Assembly: GCF_001612905.1 (NCBI RefSeq)
Contig: NZ_BDBI01000020.1
Span: forward strand, 62,001-126,000
Length of the DNA stretch: 64,000 nucleotides
Direction: 5' to 3'
Origin: Nocardia ignorata NBRC 108230
Lineage (GTDB): Bacteria; Actinomycetota; Actinomycetes; Mycobacteriales; Mycobacteriaceae
The first letter of the stretch is position 1, and every line of letters starts with the position of its first letter. The notes under the pieces were generated by a model, which saw only the letters and a program-made list of their open reading frames with translations, was not told where the DNA came from and ran no database searches. The position numbers and the translations under genes were made by a program. This document shows positions 18,110-26,778 of the stretch, piece by piece.

Positions 18110-18516
18110 CGCATGCCCTGCCCGTCTGTCGCGTGTTCGGTGAGATCAGGTGGAAACGCCATCGGCGCGGATCCGAGGATGTCGATCGCGATTCCGGCGG
18201 GGTCGTCGCGCGTGTCCAGGTAGTCGTGCAGGCGTCGCCCGAAAATCCAGTGGTAGCGGTAGTCCTGGTCGAGGTCGGTGGCGTCGTCGAGGCGATCGCG
18301 CGCGGCGATGAATCGGGCGTATTCCTCGACGCTGGTGAACGTGCACAACCAGTCGACACCGCCGAACGGCAGGAAGAAGACCCGGTGCTCGGCGGTGAGC
18401 GGAACCAGCAGGGCCGCCTGTCGAAACGCGGCGTGCAACTCTTCCGGCTGCCCGAATCCCGCGTAGAAGGCGGCTATTTCGGCGTGGAGGCGCTCCCTGC
18501 CGTCGCCATCGGACAT
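18106..18516 (-). CDS. SseB-like domain protein, first gene of the toxin operon
   Basis: A 136-residue soluble protein. The centre, ALLVPLTAEHRVFFLPFGG followed by CTFTSVEEYARFI, matches the pattern of SseB N-terminal domains, which often sit beside ESX substrates in actinobacteria. A GGGGAGG ribosome site lies 8 nt before the ATG at 18516. The stop overlaps the next ATG (ATGA). A much longer open frame extends upstream but runs antisense to the YeiH gene and was rejected. A secretion-chaperone or regulatory role is plausible but unproven. Confidence 0.65.
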   Translation of the reverse strand: MSDGDGRERLHAEIAAFYAGFGQPEELHAAFRQAALLVPLTAEHRVFFLPFGGVDWLCTFTSVEEYARFIAARDRLDDATDLDQDYRYHWIFGRRLHDYLDTRDDPAGIAIDILGSAPMAFPPDLTEHATDGQGMR

Positions 18517-18790
18517 CCGACGCAACCTCCCCCGTGCCCCGTCCTTCACTCTCGAACGGCAGTGTACGCGAATGGCGGCCGTCGTAGGGAGTCCTGTAAT
18601 CCGGGGGTTTGTCGGATAATTCGCGCGATTCCGTGTGCGACGGGAGTGAATGCCGAGGTCGTGAGCCCGGCGGTCGATCGGTCGAGATCGGTTCAGGGTG
18701 AGTGTAATCGGTGTGTGCGGGCGGGTGGCGCGGTTAGTTTCCGGTTCTCGATGAGGACGCAAGGAGTGACAGTGTCGCAAGCAGAGCCCG

Positions 18791-19726
18791 GTGTACGCCA
18801 TTGCGATCGGCCTGATCGGCAATGTGGTGCTCGGCAAACTCGTTCTGCGGGAGCGGCTTTCGGCCGGGTTCCGGACGGAGTTCTTCATCAAGACGGGCGT
18901 GGTGCTACTCGGTGCCTCCGTCGATCTGAAGATTCTGGTGACTGCGGCGGCGCCCGCGATCGTGCAGGCACTGGCCTTGATCACCATTGTTTTCGGATTC
19001 ACCTGGTGGTTCGGTGGGGTGCTCGGGCTCGACGACAAACTGCGCGCCCTGCTGTCGTCCGCGGTGTCGATCTGCGGGGTGAGCGCGGCCATCGCGGCGG
19101 CCGGAGCGGTGCAGGCGCGGCGTGAACAGATCGCGTACGCGGCCTCGCTGGTGATCATCTTCGCGCTGCCGTCGATCTTCCTGCTGCCCTGGCTCGCCGA
19201 CCTTCTCGGGCTTTCGGATGCGGTCGAGGGTGCGTGGATCGGCGGCACTATCGACACCACAGCCGCGGTGGCCGCCGCCGGTGCGCTCGCGGGTGAGGAA
19301 TCGTTGCAGATCGCGACGATCGTCAACACGACGCAGAACGCTCTGATCGGACTCGTCGCGATCGCGCTCACCGCGTGGTTCGCGTTCCGGGTCGACCGCA
19401 CGCCGGGTGCCGCGCGCCCGAGCCTCGGTGAATTCTGGGCCAGGTTCCCGAAATTCGTGCTCGGGTTCGTCGCGGCGTCGATCATCGGCACCCTGTACCT
19501 GCAATCGGTCGACAAGAAGACCGGTGCCGCGCAGATCGCGATCGTCAACGACCTGCGGACCTGGTTCCTGATCCTGGCCTTCGTGTCCATCGGCCTGGAA
19601 TTCTCGCTGCGCGGATTGCGCGAGGCGGGGTGGCGGCCGATCGCCGCCTTCGGTTCGGCGGTGCTGGTGAACCTCGCTGCCGGACTCGGCCTTTCGGTGC
19701 TGCTGTTCCGTGGCTTCGCGGCGTGA
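18791..19726 (+). CDS. YeiH/UPF0324-family membrane protein, probably 5'-truncated
   Basis: A polytopic membrane protein of about 311 residues with 8-9 hydrophobic segments. FFIKTGVVLLGASVDL, SSAVSICGVSAAIAAAGA and WIGGTIDTTAAVAAAGAL are the hallmark segments of the YeiH family (putative sulfate exporters, UPF0324). Family members normally carry an additional 50-90 residues with one or two helices before the IGN motif seen here at residue 10. The only good ribosome site (AAGGAG, 18761-18766) serves a GTG at 18772 that is out of frame with this protein. Either translation begins at GTG 18791 without a proper site, or the 5' end has suffered a deletion or frameshift. It is possibly non-functional. 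Confidence 0.7.
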   Translation: MYAIAIGLIGNVVLGKLVLRERLSAGFRTEFFIKTGVVLLGASVDLKILVTAAAPAIVQALALITIVFGFTWWFGGVLGLDDKLRALLSSAVSICGVSAAIAAAGAVQARREQIAYAASLVIIFALPSIFLLPWLADLLGLSDAVEGAWIGGTIDTTAAVAAAGALAGEESLQIATIVNTTQNALIGLVAIALTAWFAFRVDRTPGAARPSLGEFWARFPKFVLGFVAASIIGTLYLQSVDKKTGAAQIAIVNDLRTWFLILAFVSIGLEFSLRGLREAGWRPIAAFGSAVLVNLAAGLGLSVLLFRGFAA

Positions 19727-19831
19727 CGTGGTCGAACGCCTGCTCGCCCGGCGGGTATCGGAGGGGCTGCACCCACCGGCAGCGCCGAGCCCGTCGGCGG
19801 CTGAGTAGGGGCGCCCAGGTGCTCTGAGCGG

Positions 19832-20680
19832 TCAGGTCGCGGCGCCGAGCTTTTGGGCGCAGACGAGGAGTTCTGTGCGGTACAACTCGCGGTCGCCAGG
19901 GGAGACGGCTGGATGCAGGGGCCCGATCTGCAGCTCCCAGCGCGGAACCTCGTCGCGGTCGAACACCGGTGCCGCGAGGTAGGCGATGGGTAACGGTGCC
20001 GCGGCGGCGAGGTCGGCGGCGGTGTGGGGGTAGCCGCTGAGGTCGCCGAGCAGGCCGAGGACACGACGGCGTAGTGGTCCGGAAGCCGGTGAATGTGCCA
20101 GGTGGCCCGCTACTTCGGCGAGGACATCGAGGGTGGCGAGGTCGGCGGGGTCGATGCCCCAGACCACCAGGCCGGCGGAGCGGATCTCGGCCAGCGCGGT
20201 GGTCAGTTCGTCGCGTCGGCCGGGGTCGGCGGTGGCCAGCCACGCGTGCTGCCGTTGCGGCGGGCAGAACGCGATGACACTCGCGCCCGCGGGAGCGCGC
20301 AGCGGCACGCGGGCACCGACCTCGATCCCGGCGGGCACCCGGCCGTGATGGGCTGCCAGGCCGACGAAAGTCATCGAGTTCGACGAGACCACCGAGAGCG
20401 CGGCACCGCACCCCACCCGGCGGGCCAGCTCGCGCAACGCGGCGTCCGTGCCCGCGGGTGCGGACGCCCGGTGTGCGGTGGGGAACGTGGGCCCGAGCCG
20501 GTAGGTCAGGTCGCGAGAACGCCGCGCCCAGCCACGCGACTCCAGTGTGGTGAGGATGGCGGCGACCGTCGAGCGGCTCAGCGCGAGCCGGTCGGCGACG
20601 CTCGCGGCGGTGAGCGGCGCCTCGGCGGCGAGCAGTTCGACGACGGAGACGACCCGATCGGTCGGTGGTGACGCGCTCAC
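19832..20680 (-). CDS. IclR-family transcriptional regulator
   Basis: A 282-residue regulator. The N-terminus has a winged helix-turn-helix (LTAASVADRLALSRSTVAAIL, residues about 22-42), followed by an effector-binding domain of IclR type with VPLRAPAGASVIAFCPP. The GTG start at 20680 follows an AGAGGGA ribosome site. It is transcribed divergently from the P450 gene, and the 94-nt gap contains an 18-bp perfect palindrome. This arrangement predicts that it controls the P450 and probably itself in response to a small molecule, perhaps the P450 substrate. The ligand cannot be read from sequence. Confidence 0.85.
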   Translation of the reverse strand: MSASPPTDRVVSVVELLAAEAPLTAASVADRLALSRSTVAAILTTLESRGWARRSRDLTYRLGPTFPTAHRASAPAGTDAALRELARRVGCGAALSVVSSNSMTFVGLAAHHGRVPAGIEVGARVPLRAPAGASVIAFCPPQRQHAWLATADPGRRDELTTALAEIRSAGLVVWGIDPADLATLDVLAEVAGHLAHSPASGPLRRRVLGLLGDLSGYPHTAADLAAAAPLPIAYLAAPVFDRDEVPRWELQIGPLHPAVSPGDRELYRTELLVCAQKLGAAT

Positions 20681-20744
20681 GCATTCCCTCTTGTTCTTCC
20701 CGACGCGGTCGTCTACCGTCCGCGTGCCGAAAATCCGATTCGAT

Positions 20745-20762
20745 GACACGAATATTCGTGTC
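20745..20762. promoter_or_regulatory. 18-bp perfect palindrome, likely IclR operator
   Basis: The sequence GACACGAATATTCGTGTC is a perfect palindrome. It ends 1 nt before the GGAGGA ribosome site of the P450 gene and lies in the gap between the divergent IclR regulator and the P450. Binding there would block transcription or translation start of the P450. IclR operators are commonly AT-centred palindromes of this size. Confidence 0.75.
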
Positions 20763-20774
20763 CGGAGGAATGTT

Positions 20775-21995
20775 ATGCCGAACTCGTCGCTCCTGGACCA
20801 CCTCGACATCACCGACATCGACTTCGCCTTCCAGGACACGCCCGACCTGCACCGTGTGCTGGCCGACCTGCGCGCCCGCCGGCCGTACGCGATCGTCCCC
20901 TTCGCGGGGACGCGTGCGGTGCTGCTGCTCACCCATGACCTGGTGTCGGCGGCGTTCAAGGACGAGGAGACCTTCCCGGCCCAGGCGGTGTACTCGCTCA
21001 CCACCGAGCCGGTGCTCGGCCGCACCTTGCAGTGCATGACCGGCGACGAACACCGGGTGAACCGGGCCATCGTCGCCCCACCGTTCCGGCGCAGCCTGGT
21101 GAGCGGCTGGATCGAACCGCTCCTCGCGCCGGTCGCCCACGAGGTGATCGATCGCTTCGCTCCTCTCGGTGCCGCCGACCTGGTGGCCGAATTCACCACG
21201 CGCTACCCGGTTCTCGTGATCAGCAGGTTGCTCGGTCTGCCCGTCGGTGACGAGGCGACGGTGTTGCGCTGGGCACACGACCTGTTCTATTTCCCACTGG
21301 ATCCCGCTGCCGCGCACCGGGCTTCGCGCGAGTTCGCCGACCATGTGCTGCCGATCATCGCCGCACGGCGCGAGGAGCCCGGTGCGGACCTGATCTCGAA
21401 GCTGGTCACCGAAAGCGTCGAGGGAACCACCCTGTCCGACGATCAGATACTCGCCTTCCTGCGGCTGCTGTTCCCGGCGGGCGCCGACACCACCATGCTG
21501 GCCCTAGGAAATACGTTGTCCGCCTTGCTGACTCACCCGGACCAGCTCGCCCTGGTGACGGCCGACCCGGAGGAACAGGCCGAGTGGGCGATCTGGGAGG
21601 GGTTGCGCTGGGAACCACCGGTCGGGCTGCTGCCGCGCGCCTGTCCGAGGGACACCCACTGGCAGGGACTCGACATTCCCGCGCTGACCCCGATGTTGTT
21701 CGCCGTCAATGCCGCTCACCGCGACCCGGCGAAATACCCCGCGCCACACGAATTCGACATCACCCGCCGCGCCACCACCATGCTCTCCTTCGGGCAGGGC
21801 CCACACAGTTGCCTCGGCAGCTGGCTGGCGCTGGCCGAACTCCGCACCGCCCTCACCGCTCTACTCACCCGCCTCCCCGATCTGCGGCTGGCCGATGCGG
21901 CGGCGGCCGAGGACGCCACCGTGACCAGCCAGGTGGGCACCGCGCTCCGCGGCCCCGGTGCCCTGCGCGTCCGCTGGAACCGAGCGGCTTCCTGA
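20775..21995 (+). CDS. Cytochrome P450
   Basis: A 406-residue soluble bacterial P450. The I-helix oxygen-activation motif reads AGADTT, the K-helix ExxR is EGLR, and the haem loop is FGQGPHSCLG with Cys346 as the iron ligand. Length and motifs fit class I P450s that draw electrons from a ferredoxin and reductase; no redox partner is adjacent. The ATG at 20775 is preceded by GGAGGA with 5-nt spacing; a longer open frame upstream overlaps the regulator and was discarded. The divergent IclR regulator and the palindrome suggest substrate induction. The substrate is unknown. Confidence 0.93.
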   Translation: MPNSSLLDHLDITDIDFAFQDTPDLHRVLADLRARRPYAIVPFAGTRAVLLLTHDLVSAAFKDEETFPAQAVYSLTTEPVLGRTLQCMTGDEHRVNRAIVAPPFRRSLVSGWIEPLLAPVAHEVIDRFAPLGAADLVAEFTTRYPVLVISRLLGLPVGDEATVLRWAHDLFYFPLDPAAAHRASREFADHVLPIIAARREEPGADLISKLVTESVEGTTLSDDQILAFLRLLFPAGADTTMLALGNTLSALLTHPDQLALVTADPEEQAEWAIWEGLRWEPPVGLLPRACPRDTHWQGLDIPALTPMLFAVNAAHRDPAKYPAPHEFDITRRATTMLSFGQGPHSCLGSWLALAELRTALTALLTRLPDLRLADAAAAEDATVTSQVGTALRGPGALRVRWNRAAS

Positions 21996-22014
21996 CCGGC
22001 AACATCTTGGCGCG

Positions 22015-22020
22015 TAGGCT
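22015..22020 (+). promoter_or_regulatory. -10 hexamer TAGGCT before a small ORF
   Basis: TAGGCT ends 6 nt before GTG 22027 and lies 20 nt after the P450 stop codon. Its presence here is the main sign that the short charged reading frame downstream is transcribed on its own. Confidence 0.5.
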
Positions 22021-22026
22021 GAACTG

Positions 22027-22167
22027 GTGCTTTGTCCGGACGACAACGGATCGGGGCGAACAATGTCGAACAAGAACGAACACGAAGAGAAGATCGAAAA
22101 GGAACAGGTCGAGCGCGAGGAAGAACGCCGCAGACTGGAAGAAGAAGAGGAACGCCGCCTGCGTTGA
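22027..22167 (+). CDS. Small, highly charged helical protein (46 or 34 residues)
   Basis: A short reading frame with no recognised family. Starting at GTG 22027 it encodes 46 residues; starting at the in-frame ATG 22063 it encodes 34. The C-terminal 30 residues are almost entirely Glu, Arg and Lys (for example EREEERRRLEEEEERRL), predicting one long amphipathic or coiled-coil helix. Codons such as AAG, GAA and GAG make it locally purine-rich, unlike non-coding DNA here. A TAGGCT -10 element 6 nt before the GTG suggests leaderless expression. Function is unknown; protein or nucleic-acid binding through the charged helix is conceivable. Confidence 0.45.
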   Translation: MLCPDDNGSGRTMSNKNEHEEKIEKEQVEREEERRRLEEEEERRLR

Positions 22168-22260
22168 ATCCAGCCGAACCGTAATCTGAGCCAACCAACT
22201 GTGCCGTCGGGCCTGAGATGAAAGCGGGCTCGAGGATCTCCGTTGGCGCGTCGGGCAGGC

Positions 22261-23172
22261 TCAGACGTCTTCGGGGGTGCGGACCAGGGGAAGGCCGAGG
22301 TCGATGTCGGTGGTGGCGGCGTCTCGGGTGGGCCAGCCGGGGTAGGGGGGTGGAGTGCCGCCGAATTCGGGGCACAGGGCGTGGAAGTCGCAGTAGCGGC
22401 ACATCGAATTGCGTTGGGGTGGGAAGTCGCCCGTGCGGCCCGCGTCGAGGATGGCTTGCCACAGGGCGGTGAGGATGCGGGCGAAGCGGTCGAGTTCTTC
22501 GCGGTCGGGGGTGTAGGTGAGCAGCACCTTGTCGGCCAGGTAGATCAGGCGCAGCTGTGCGGGGAGGATACCGCGGGTGCGCAGGATGACCAGGGCGTAG
22601 AACTTGAGCTGGAACAGGGCGCGGGCCTCGTGCTGAGGGCCGGGCGCGCGGCCGGTCTTGTAGTCGACCACGCGCAGCAGACCGTTGGGCGCCACGTCTA
22701 TGCGGTCGACGAAGCCACGCAACGGGATCTCACCGTCGAGGTCGACCTCGACTCGCTCCTCCAGACCGTCCGGATCGAAACGGGTGGGGTCCTCGAGCTC
22801 GTAGTACCCGGCGACCAGGCGGCGCACCTCCTCGAACAGCGCCTCCGGACCGCCCGCCGCCACCAGCTCGTCGAGCCCCTCCCGATCCGCCCGCACCCGC
22901 TCCCATGCGCCGGGAACCAGCTCGGCCGCCCGGCCGGGCCCACGCTCGGCCGCGGGTAACCCGAACAGGTCCTCGAGCACCGCGTGCACCACCGTGCCGC
23001 GTACGGCCGCGCGCGTGGGTGGTTCCGGCACCCGATCGATCGCCCGTAAGCGGTACTTCAACGGGCACTGCTTGAAATCGGCTGCGCGCGAAGGAGACAA
23101 CGCCGGACGTGACCGGGTGACCGGTTCGGCGGAGGTCTCGTCGGCGATCGACGCGGACAGGGGCACTGACAT
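22261..23172 (-). CDS. RecB-family PD-(D/E)XK exonuclease
   Basis: A 303-residue nuclease of the RecB/Cas4-like superfamily. An N-terminal SPSRAADFKQCPLKYRLRAI segment marks the start of the fold; GTVVHAVLEDL carries the conserved His; GFVDRIDVAPNGLLRVVDYKTG supplies the catalytic Asp and the DYK triad; and a C-terminal cysteine group (CRYCDFHALCPEF) together with Cys of the N-terminal motif probably binds an iron-sulfur cluster. It matches mycobacterial Rv2119 in type and position beside trmI. The ATG at 23172 is supported by TACCGT (23185-23180 on this strand) ending 7 nt before it. A DNA repair role is likely. Confidence 0.85.
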   Translation of the reverse strand: MSVPLSASIADETSAEPVTRSRPALSPSRAADFKQCPLKYRLRAIDRVPEPPTRAAVRGTVVHAVLEDLFGLPAAERGPGRAAELVPGAWERVRADREGLDELVAAGGPEALFEEVRRLVAGYYELEDPTRFDPDGLEERVEVDLDGEIPLRGFVDRIDVAPNGLLRVVDYKTGRAPGPQHEARALFQLKFYALVILRTRGILPAQLRLIYLADKVLLTYTPDREELDRFARILTALWQAILDAGRTGDFPPQRNSMCRYCDFHALCPEFGGTPPPYPGWPTRDAATTDIDLGLPLVRTPEDV

Positions 23173-23246
23173 GTTCGCCACGGTAACGGCACATACCGAC
23201 AGGTTCACGATTCGTCCATCGGGGCGGTGTCTGTCAAGATCGCCGA

Positions 23247-24383
23247 ATGCGAACGATCCGGGTGGGGGCGGCCGTGGCCGCGATGATCATGCTGAGCGCG
23301 TGCGAGGAACAATTGCCGCCGGTGGCCACGAGCACATCGGCCAGCGCACCGACGACCACCGCGACCAGCCCCGAGCAGGATTTGCGGACCGGCGAACTCG
23401 CCGAGGGCTTCCGGATGGCCGACGTGCTGACCCTCGGCTCCGATATCGACCCGACCTTCGTGCGCCGGGGACCGCTCGGCGTCCTCACCGGGCCGATGTT
23501 CACGATCATGGCGGGCCACAACAACGCGGTGAGCACCGCCGCCGCGGCCGAGGGCCTGATCACGGGCTTCGCCGTCCAGCGCTCCAACGGCGGCGAGACG
23601 AGCGCCGACACCCAGTGGCTCACCCACGGCATCATGCGTTTCCCCGACAAGGCGTCCGCGACCAGGGCGGCCGGCGCTCTGGCCACCGCCGCGACCACAC
23701 AGAGCGGTCTGCTCGAATCCGGTGACTGGGTGGTTACCGACCTGCCGGAAGCACCGGACAGCCGGGTCGTCACGATGACGAACCGCGGCAGGCTGGACGG
23801 CATGGCCTTCACCCCGCACCGGGAATACGTGGTGTTCACCCGGATGAGCAACGGCGCGCTCCCCGAGATCGGAAAGATCATCCGCGCCGCGCTCGAACGT
23901 CAACGCCCCGAACTGGATTCGTACGCGGCCACTCCGGTCGCCGAGCTGGCGAAAGTGCCCTTCGACCCGACCGGGATCCACGCGCTCGCCGTCGGCAAGG
24001 GCGGTGCGAGCCGGGGAGCCTTCGGCAGGCGCGCCGCGGCGCATTACGCCGACGATCAGCAGGCGGCCCGCGCACTGTTCGACAGGGCCGGGGTGAGCGC
24101 GTTCGGCGTCGAAGGCAGCATCGTGTACCGCGCCGCCGACGCCGCAGGCGCGGCTGCCCTGCTCGCAGCCGACACCGCCGAGTTCGGTTCCGATCGGGAA
24201 TGGAAGTCGACGGCGGCCCCGACGGCCGTCCCCGGATCGGTCTGCTGGGCCGAGACCGACGAGAGCAGCTGGGCATGCCTGGTGTCGGTCGGTCGCTACG
24301 TCGCGCAGGTCCCGGCCGACACCGAAGCCGAAGCGCACTCCCTCACCGCCGAACAGCACCGTGTGCTCACTGCCGCGAAATAG
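23247..24383 (+). CDS. Lipoprotein of the DUF7373 type
   Basis: A 378-residue exported lipoprotein. The signal peptide ends in lipobox LSAC with acylated Cys19, followed by a Ser/Thr/Ala-rich tether. The mature part looks like a two-domain protein with a repeated pattern (GPMFTIMAGHNNAVST and ALFDRAGVSAFGVEGSIVYRA), which recalls the lipoproteins of Nocardia and mycobacteria listed as DUF7373; that name is from memory. No enzymatic motif is seen. CAAGAT at 23235-23240 ends 6 nt before the ATG and may be its -10 element. It sits between the divergent nuclease and trmI, with no obvious functional link. Confidence 0.7.
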   Translation: MRTIRVGAAVAAMIMLSACEEQLPPVATSTSASAPTTTATSPEQDLRTGELAEGFRMADVLTLGSDIDPTFVRRGPLGVLTGPMFTIMAGHNNAVSTAAAAEGLITGFAVQRSNGGETSADTQWLTHGIMRFPDKASATRAAGALATAATTQSGLLESGDWVVTDLPEAPDSRVVTMTNRGRLDGMAFTPHREYVVFTRMSNGALPEIGKIIRAALERQRPELDSYAATPVAELAKVPFDPTGIHALAVGKGGASRGAFGRRAAAHYADDQQAARALFDRAGVSAFGVEGSIVYRAADAAGAAALLAADTAEFGSDREWKSTAAPTAVPGSVCWAETDESSWACLVSVGRYVAQVPADTEAEAHSLTAEQHRVLTAAK

Positions 24384-24453
24384 CTGACCCGTCGATCGCG
24401 CGAATCGCCCCGCCTGGCAGGCTTGAGACTTCCATTCGAAGAACGGGAGATAC

Positions 24454-25287
24454 ATGACGGCCAGACGGACCGGTCCATTCGCGATCGGGGACCGGGTGCA
24501 GCTGACCGATGTCAAGGGGCGCCTCTACACGGTGGTGCTCGAGGAGGGCAAGGAGTTCCACACCCACCGCGGCGGCATCAAGCACGACGACCTCATCGGC
24601 GCCGACGAGGGCTCCGTGGTGAAGTCGATCAACGGCACCCCGTACCTCGCCCTGCGCCCGCTGCTCACCGACTACGTGCTGTCGATGCCGCGCGGCGCCA
24701 CCGTCATCTACCCCAAGGACGCCGCCCAGATCGTGCACGAGGGCGACGTGTTCCCCGGTGCGCGGGTGCTCGAGGCAGGCGCCGGTTCCGGTGCGCTGAC
24801 CTGCTCGCTGCTGCGGGCGGTCGGCTCCGAGGGGCGGGTGATCTCCTATGAGATCCGCGACGACCACGCCGAGCACGCCGTGCGCAATGTGGAGACTTTC
24901 TTCGGTGAGCGGCCGCCGAACTGGTCGCTGACCGTCGCCGACGTGGCGAACTACGACGGCGAGCAGGTCGACCGGGTGGTGCTCGACATGCTCGCGCCCT
25001 GGGACGCGCTGCCCGCGGTGTCGAAGGCGCTGGTGCCCGGTGGCGTGCTCATCGTCTATGTCGCCACGGTCACCCAGCTGTCCAAGGTCGTCGAGGCGAT
25101 GCGTGAGCAGGAGTGCTGGACCGAGCCGCGCTCCTGGGAGTCGATGGTTCGCGGGTGGCATGTGGTGGGGCTCGCGGTGCGTCCCGAACACCGGATGCAG
25201 GGGCACACCGCGTTCCTGGTGAGCGCGCGTCGCCTCGCCGAAGGCACGGTGACCCCTAAACCGCAGCGCCGTCCGTCGAAGGGCTGA
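24454..25287 (+). CDS. trmI: tRNA (adenine-58-N1)-methyltransferase
   Basis: A 277-residue SAM-dependent tRNA methyltransferase, making m1A58 in the T-loop. The N-terminal beta domain (GPFAIGDRVQLTDVKGRLYTV) precedes YPKDAAQIV and the SAM motif I VLEAGAGSGALT near residue 107. DMLAPWD is the motif IV active-site region. It corresponds to the structurally studied M. tuberculosis Rv2118c and sits in the same neighbourhood, next to the RecB-like nuclease and upstream of mpa. A GGGAG ribosome site precedes the ATG. Confidence 0.95.
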   Translation: MTARRTGPFAIGDRVQLTDVKGRLYTVVLEEGKEFHTHRGGIKHDDLIGADEGSVVKSINGTPYLALRPLLTDYVLSMPRGATVIYPKDAAQIVHEGDVFPGARVLEAGAGSGALTCSLLRAVGSEGRVISYEIRDDHAEHAVRNVETFFGERPPNWSLTVADVANYDGEQVDRVVLDMLAPWDALPAVSKALVPGGVLIVYVATVTQLSKVVEAMREQECWTEPRSWESMVRGWHVVGLAVRPEHRMQGHTAFLVSARRLAEGTVTPKPQRRPSKG

Positions 25288-25352
25288 GTTCGATTAGGGT
25301 CTGCCCCGGATCGGGTGCACACCGCCGTTGCCGCCCCGGAGCCGTGGGCCGT

Positions 25353-26633
25353 TCATGCCCTGGTGAGCAGTCGCGCACCGAACAGTGCTGTGGCGGCGCC
25401 CGCGAACCAGGGCAGACCCTCCGGGGTGAGGCCTCCGCGAGTCGCCTGCAGGATGGCGAGGCCGGCCGCGCCGACGGTGAGCACGACCGCGGCGGAGCGC
25501 AGGCCGCGCACCGGCGCGACCGGACCGTCCCACCAGCGAAGCGGTGTGTTCTCGAGCCCACGCAGCGCGACGAACAGCACTGCGGTGAGGGCGGCTGTCG
25601 CGGTGAGCTGACCTACGGTGAGCAGCCAGAACCCGGCCTCCGATGGGCCGCCGCGGTCGAATCCCAGCAGGTGGCTGAGCACCAGCACGGTGAGCAGGAC
25701 GGGCATGTGCCACAGGTACAGCGTCATCGCCCCGGTATTGCCGATCACCGTCAGCCACCACACGCGCGGTCGCGCCGCCACCCGCCGCAGCCACGGTGCC
25801 ACGGCGATCGCCGCGCAGCACAGCACCATCGCGTGTCCCGCGAGCAGCAGCGACGGTGGCGCCAGGTTCGACAACCGCTGCCCGGGAACCGTCACCATGC
25901 TGGTGTCGTACGGCCCGGCGACAACCAGCGCCACGTCGACGAGCAGGACCACACCGGCCAGCAACGCGGCGACCCGACGGGACAGCAGGCCGCGCAGATA
26001 GCCGATGCCCAGCACCGCCGGGATCAGCCACACGACGAGATTCAGGAAGCCGGCTTCGGCAGGTCCACCGCCGAGCCGCACCGCGTCGACGATCGCGGTG
26101 GCCAGCACGATCGTCGCGATCGTCGCGAACATCCTGCCGGTGCCGGTCACCCAGGTGGCCAGCAGCGGTGTACAGGCCAGCACCGCCAGATACATGCCGA
26201 GGAACCACAGCAGTTGCACGCTGGTGATCGCCAGTGGCCGCTGCCAACCCGGCGCCAGTACCAGCCCGGCCACGAATACCAGCGCCGCCGAGGCGGCCAG
26301 GAAGTAGCCGACCGGCCGGATCAGCCGCTGCGTGCGCCGGAAAAGCCAAGCACCCCAGGAAGTTCCGGGGGCAATACTTCGCGCGCCCGCCGCGACGCCC
26401 GCGAAGAAGAACAGTGGGAGCACCTGCAGCAGCCAGGTCAGCGGCTGGAGGGCAGGCAGATCGGCGAGCACATTGCCGAAGCGGACGTCGCCGCCCGACG
26501 CCGACACCGTCAGCATCAGGCAGTGACCGACCACCACGACCACCAGCGACGAGATCCGCAGCAGATCGAGGAACCGATCGCGATCGGCAGGCGTATTCGC
26601 CGCCACCACAGCCACACTCGGCACAACACTCAT
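25353..26633 (-). CDS. Membrane acyltransferase family protein (Acyl_transf_3-like)
   Basis: A 426-residue integral membrane protein with about ten hydrophobic helices. The N-terminal RDRFLDLLRISSLVVVVVGHCLML has the R(x)10H pattern of membrane acyltransferase family 3 proteins, with the His proposed to be catalytic. Family members O-acylate sugars, lipids or peptidoglycan at the membrane. The ATG at 26633 gives a short cytoplasmic N-terminus; a longer open frame upstream overlaps the promoter region of the divergent hotdog gene. No ribosome site is obvious. The substrate is unknown. Confidence 0.75.
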   Translation of the reverse strand: MSVVPSVAVVAANTPADRDRFLDLLRISSLVVVVVGHCLMLTVSASGGDVRFGNVLADLPALQPLTWLLQVLPLFFFAGVAAGARSIAPGTSWGAWLFRRTQRLIRPVGYFLAASAALVFVAGLVLAPGWQRPLAITSVQLLWFLGMYLAVLACTPLLATWVTGTGRMFATIATIVLATAIVDAVRLGGGPAEAGFLNLVVWLIPAVLGIGYLRGLLSRRVAALLAGVVLLVDVALVVAGPYDTSMVTVPGQRLSNLAPPSLLLAGHAMVLCCAAIAVAPWLRRVAARPRVWWLTVIGNTGAMTLYLWHMPVLLTVLVLSHLLGFDRGGPSEAGFWLLTVGQLTATAALTAVLFVALRGLENTPLRWWDGPVAPVRGLRSAAVVLTVGAAGLAILQATRGGLTPEGLPWFAGAATALFGARLLTRA

Positions 26634-26778
26634 GCCGCAACCATCGCAGAAACCAGGCCGCGACCACAGCGCGGAACTACCCACCCCGTGCGTGGAATTA
26701 CTCGGATACGATCCGCCGAACCGATTTCCGCGCGCCGGAGGCGGATCGCCGCCCGGCGGCACACGAGGGGGAGAACGT

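Noticed and set aside
18517..20064. Long minus-strand open frame upstream of the SseB-like gene
   Set aside because: It runs antisense to the YeiH-like gene with Arg/Ser/Pro-rich translation. The real gene begins at ATG 18516 with a strong ribosome site.
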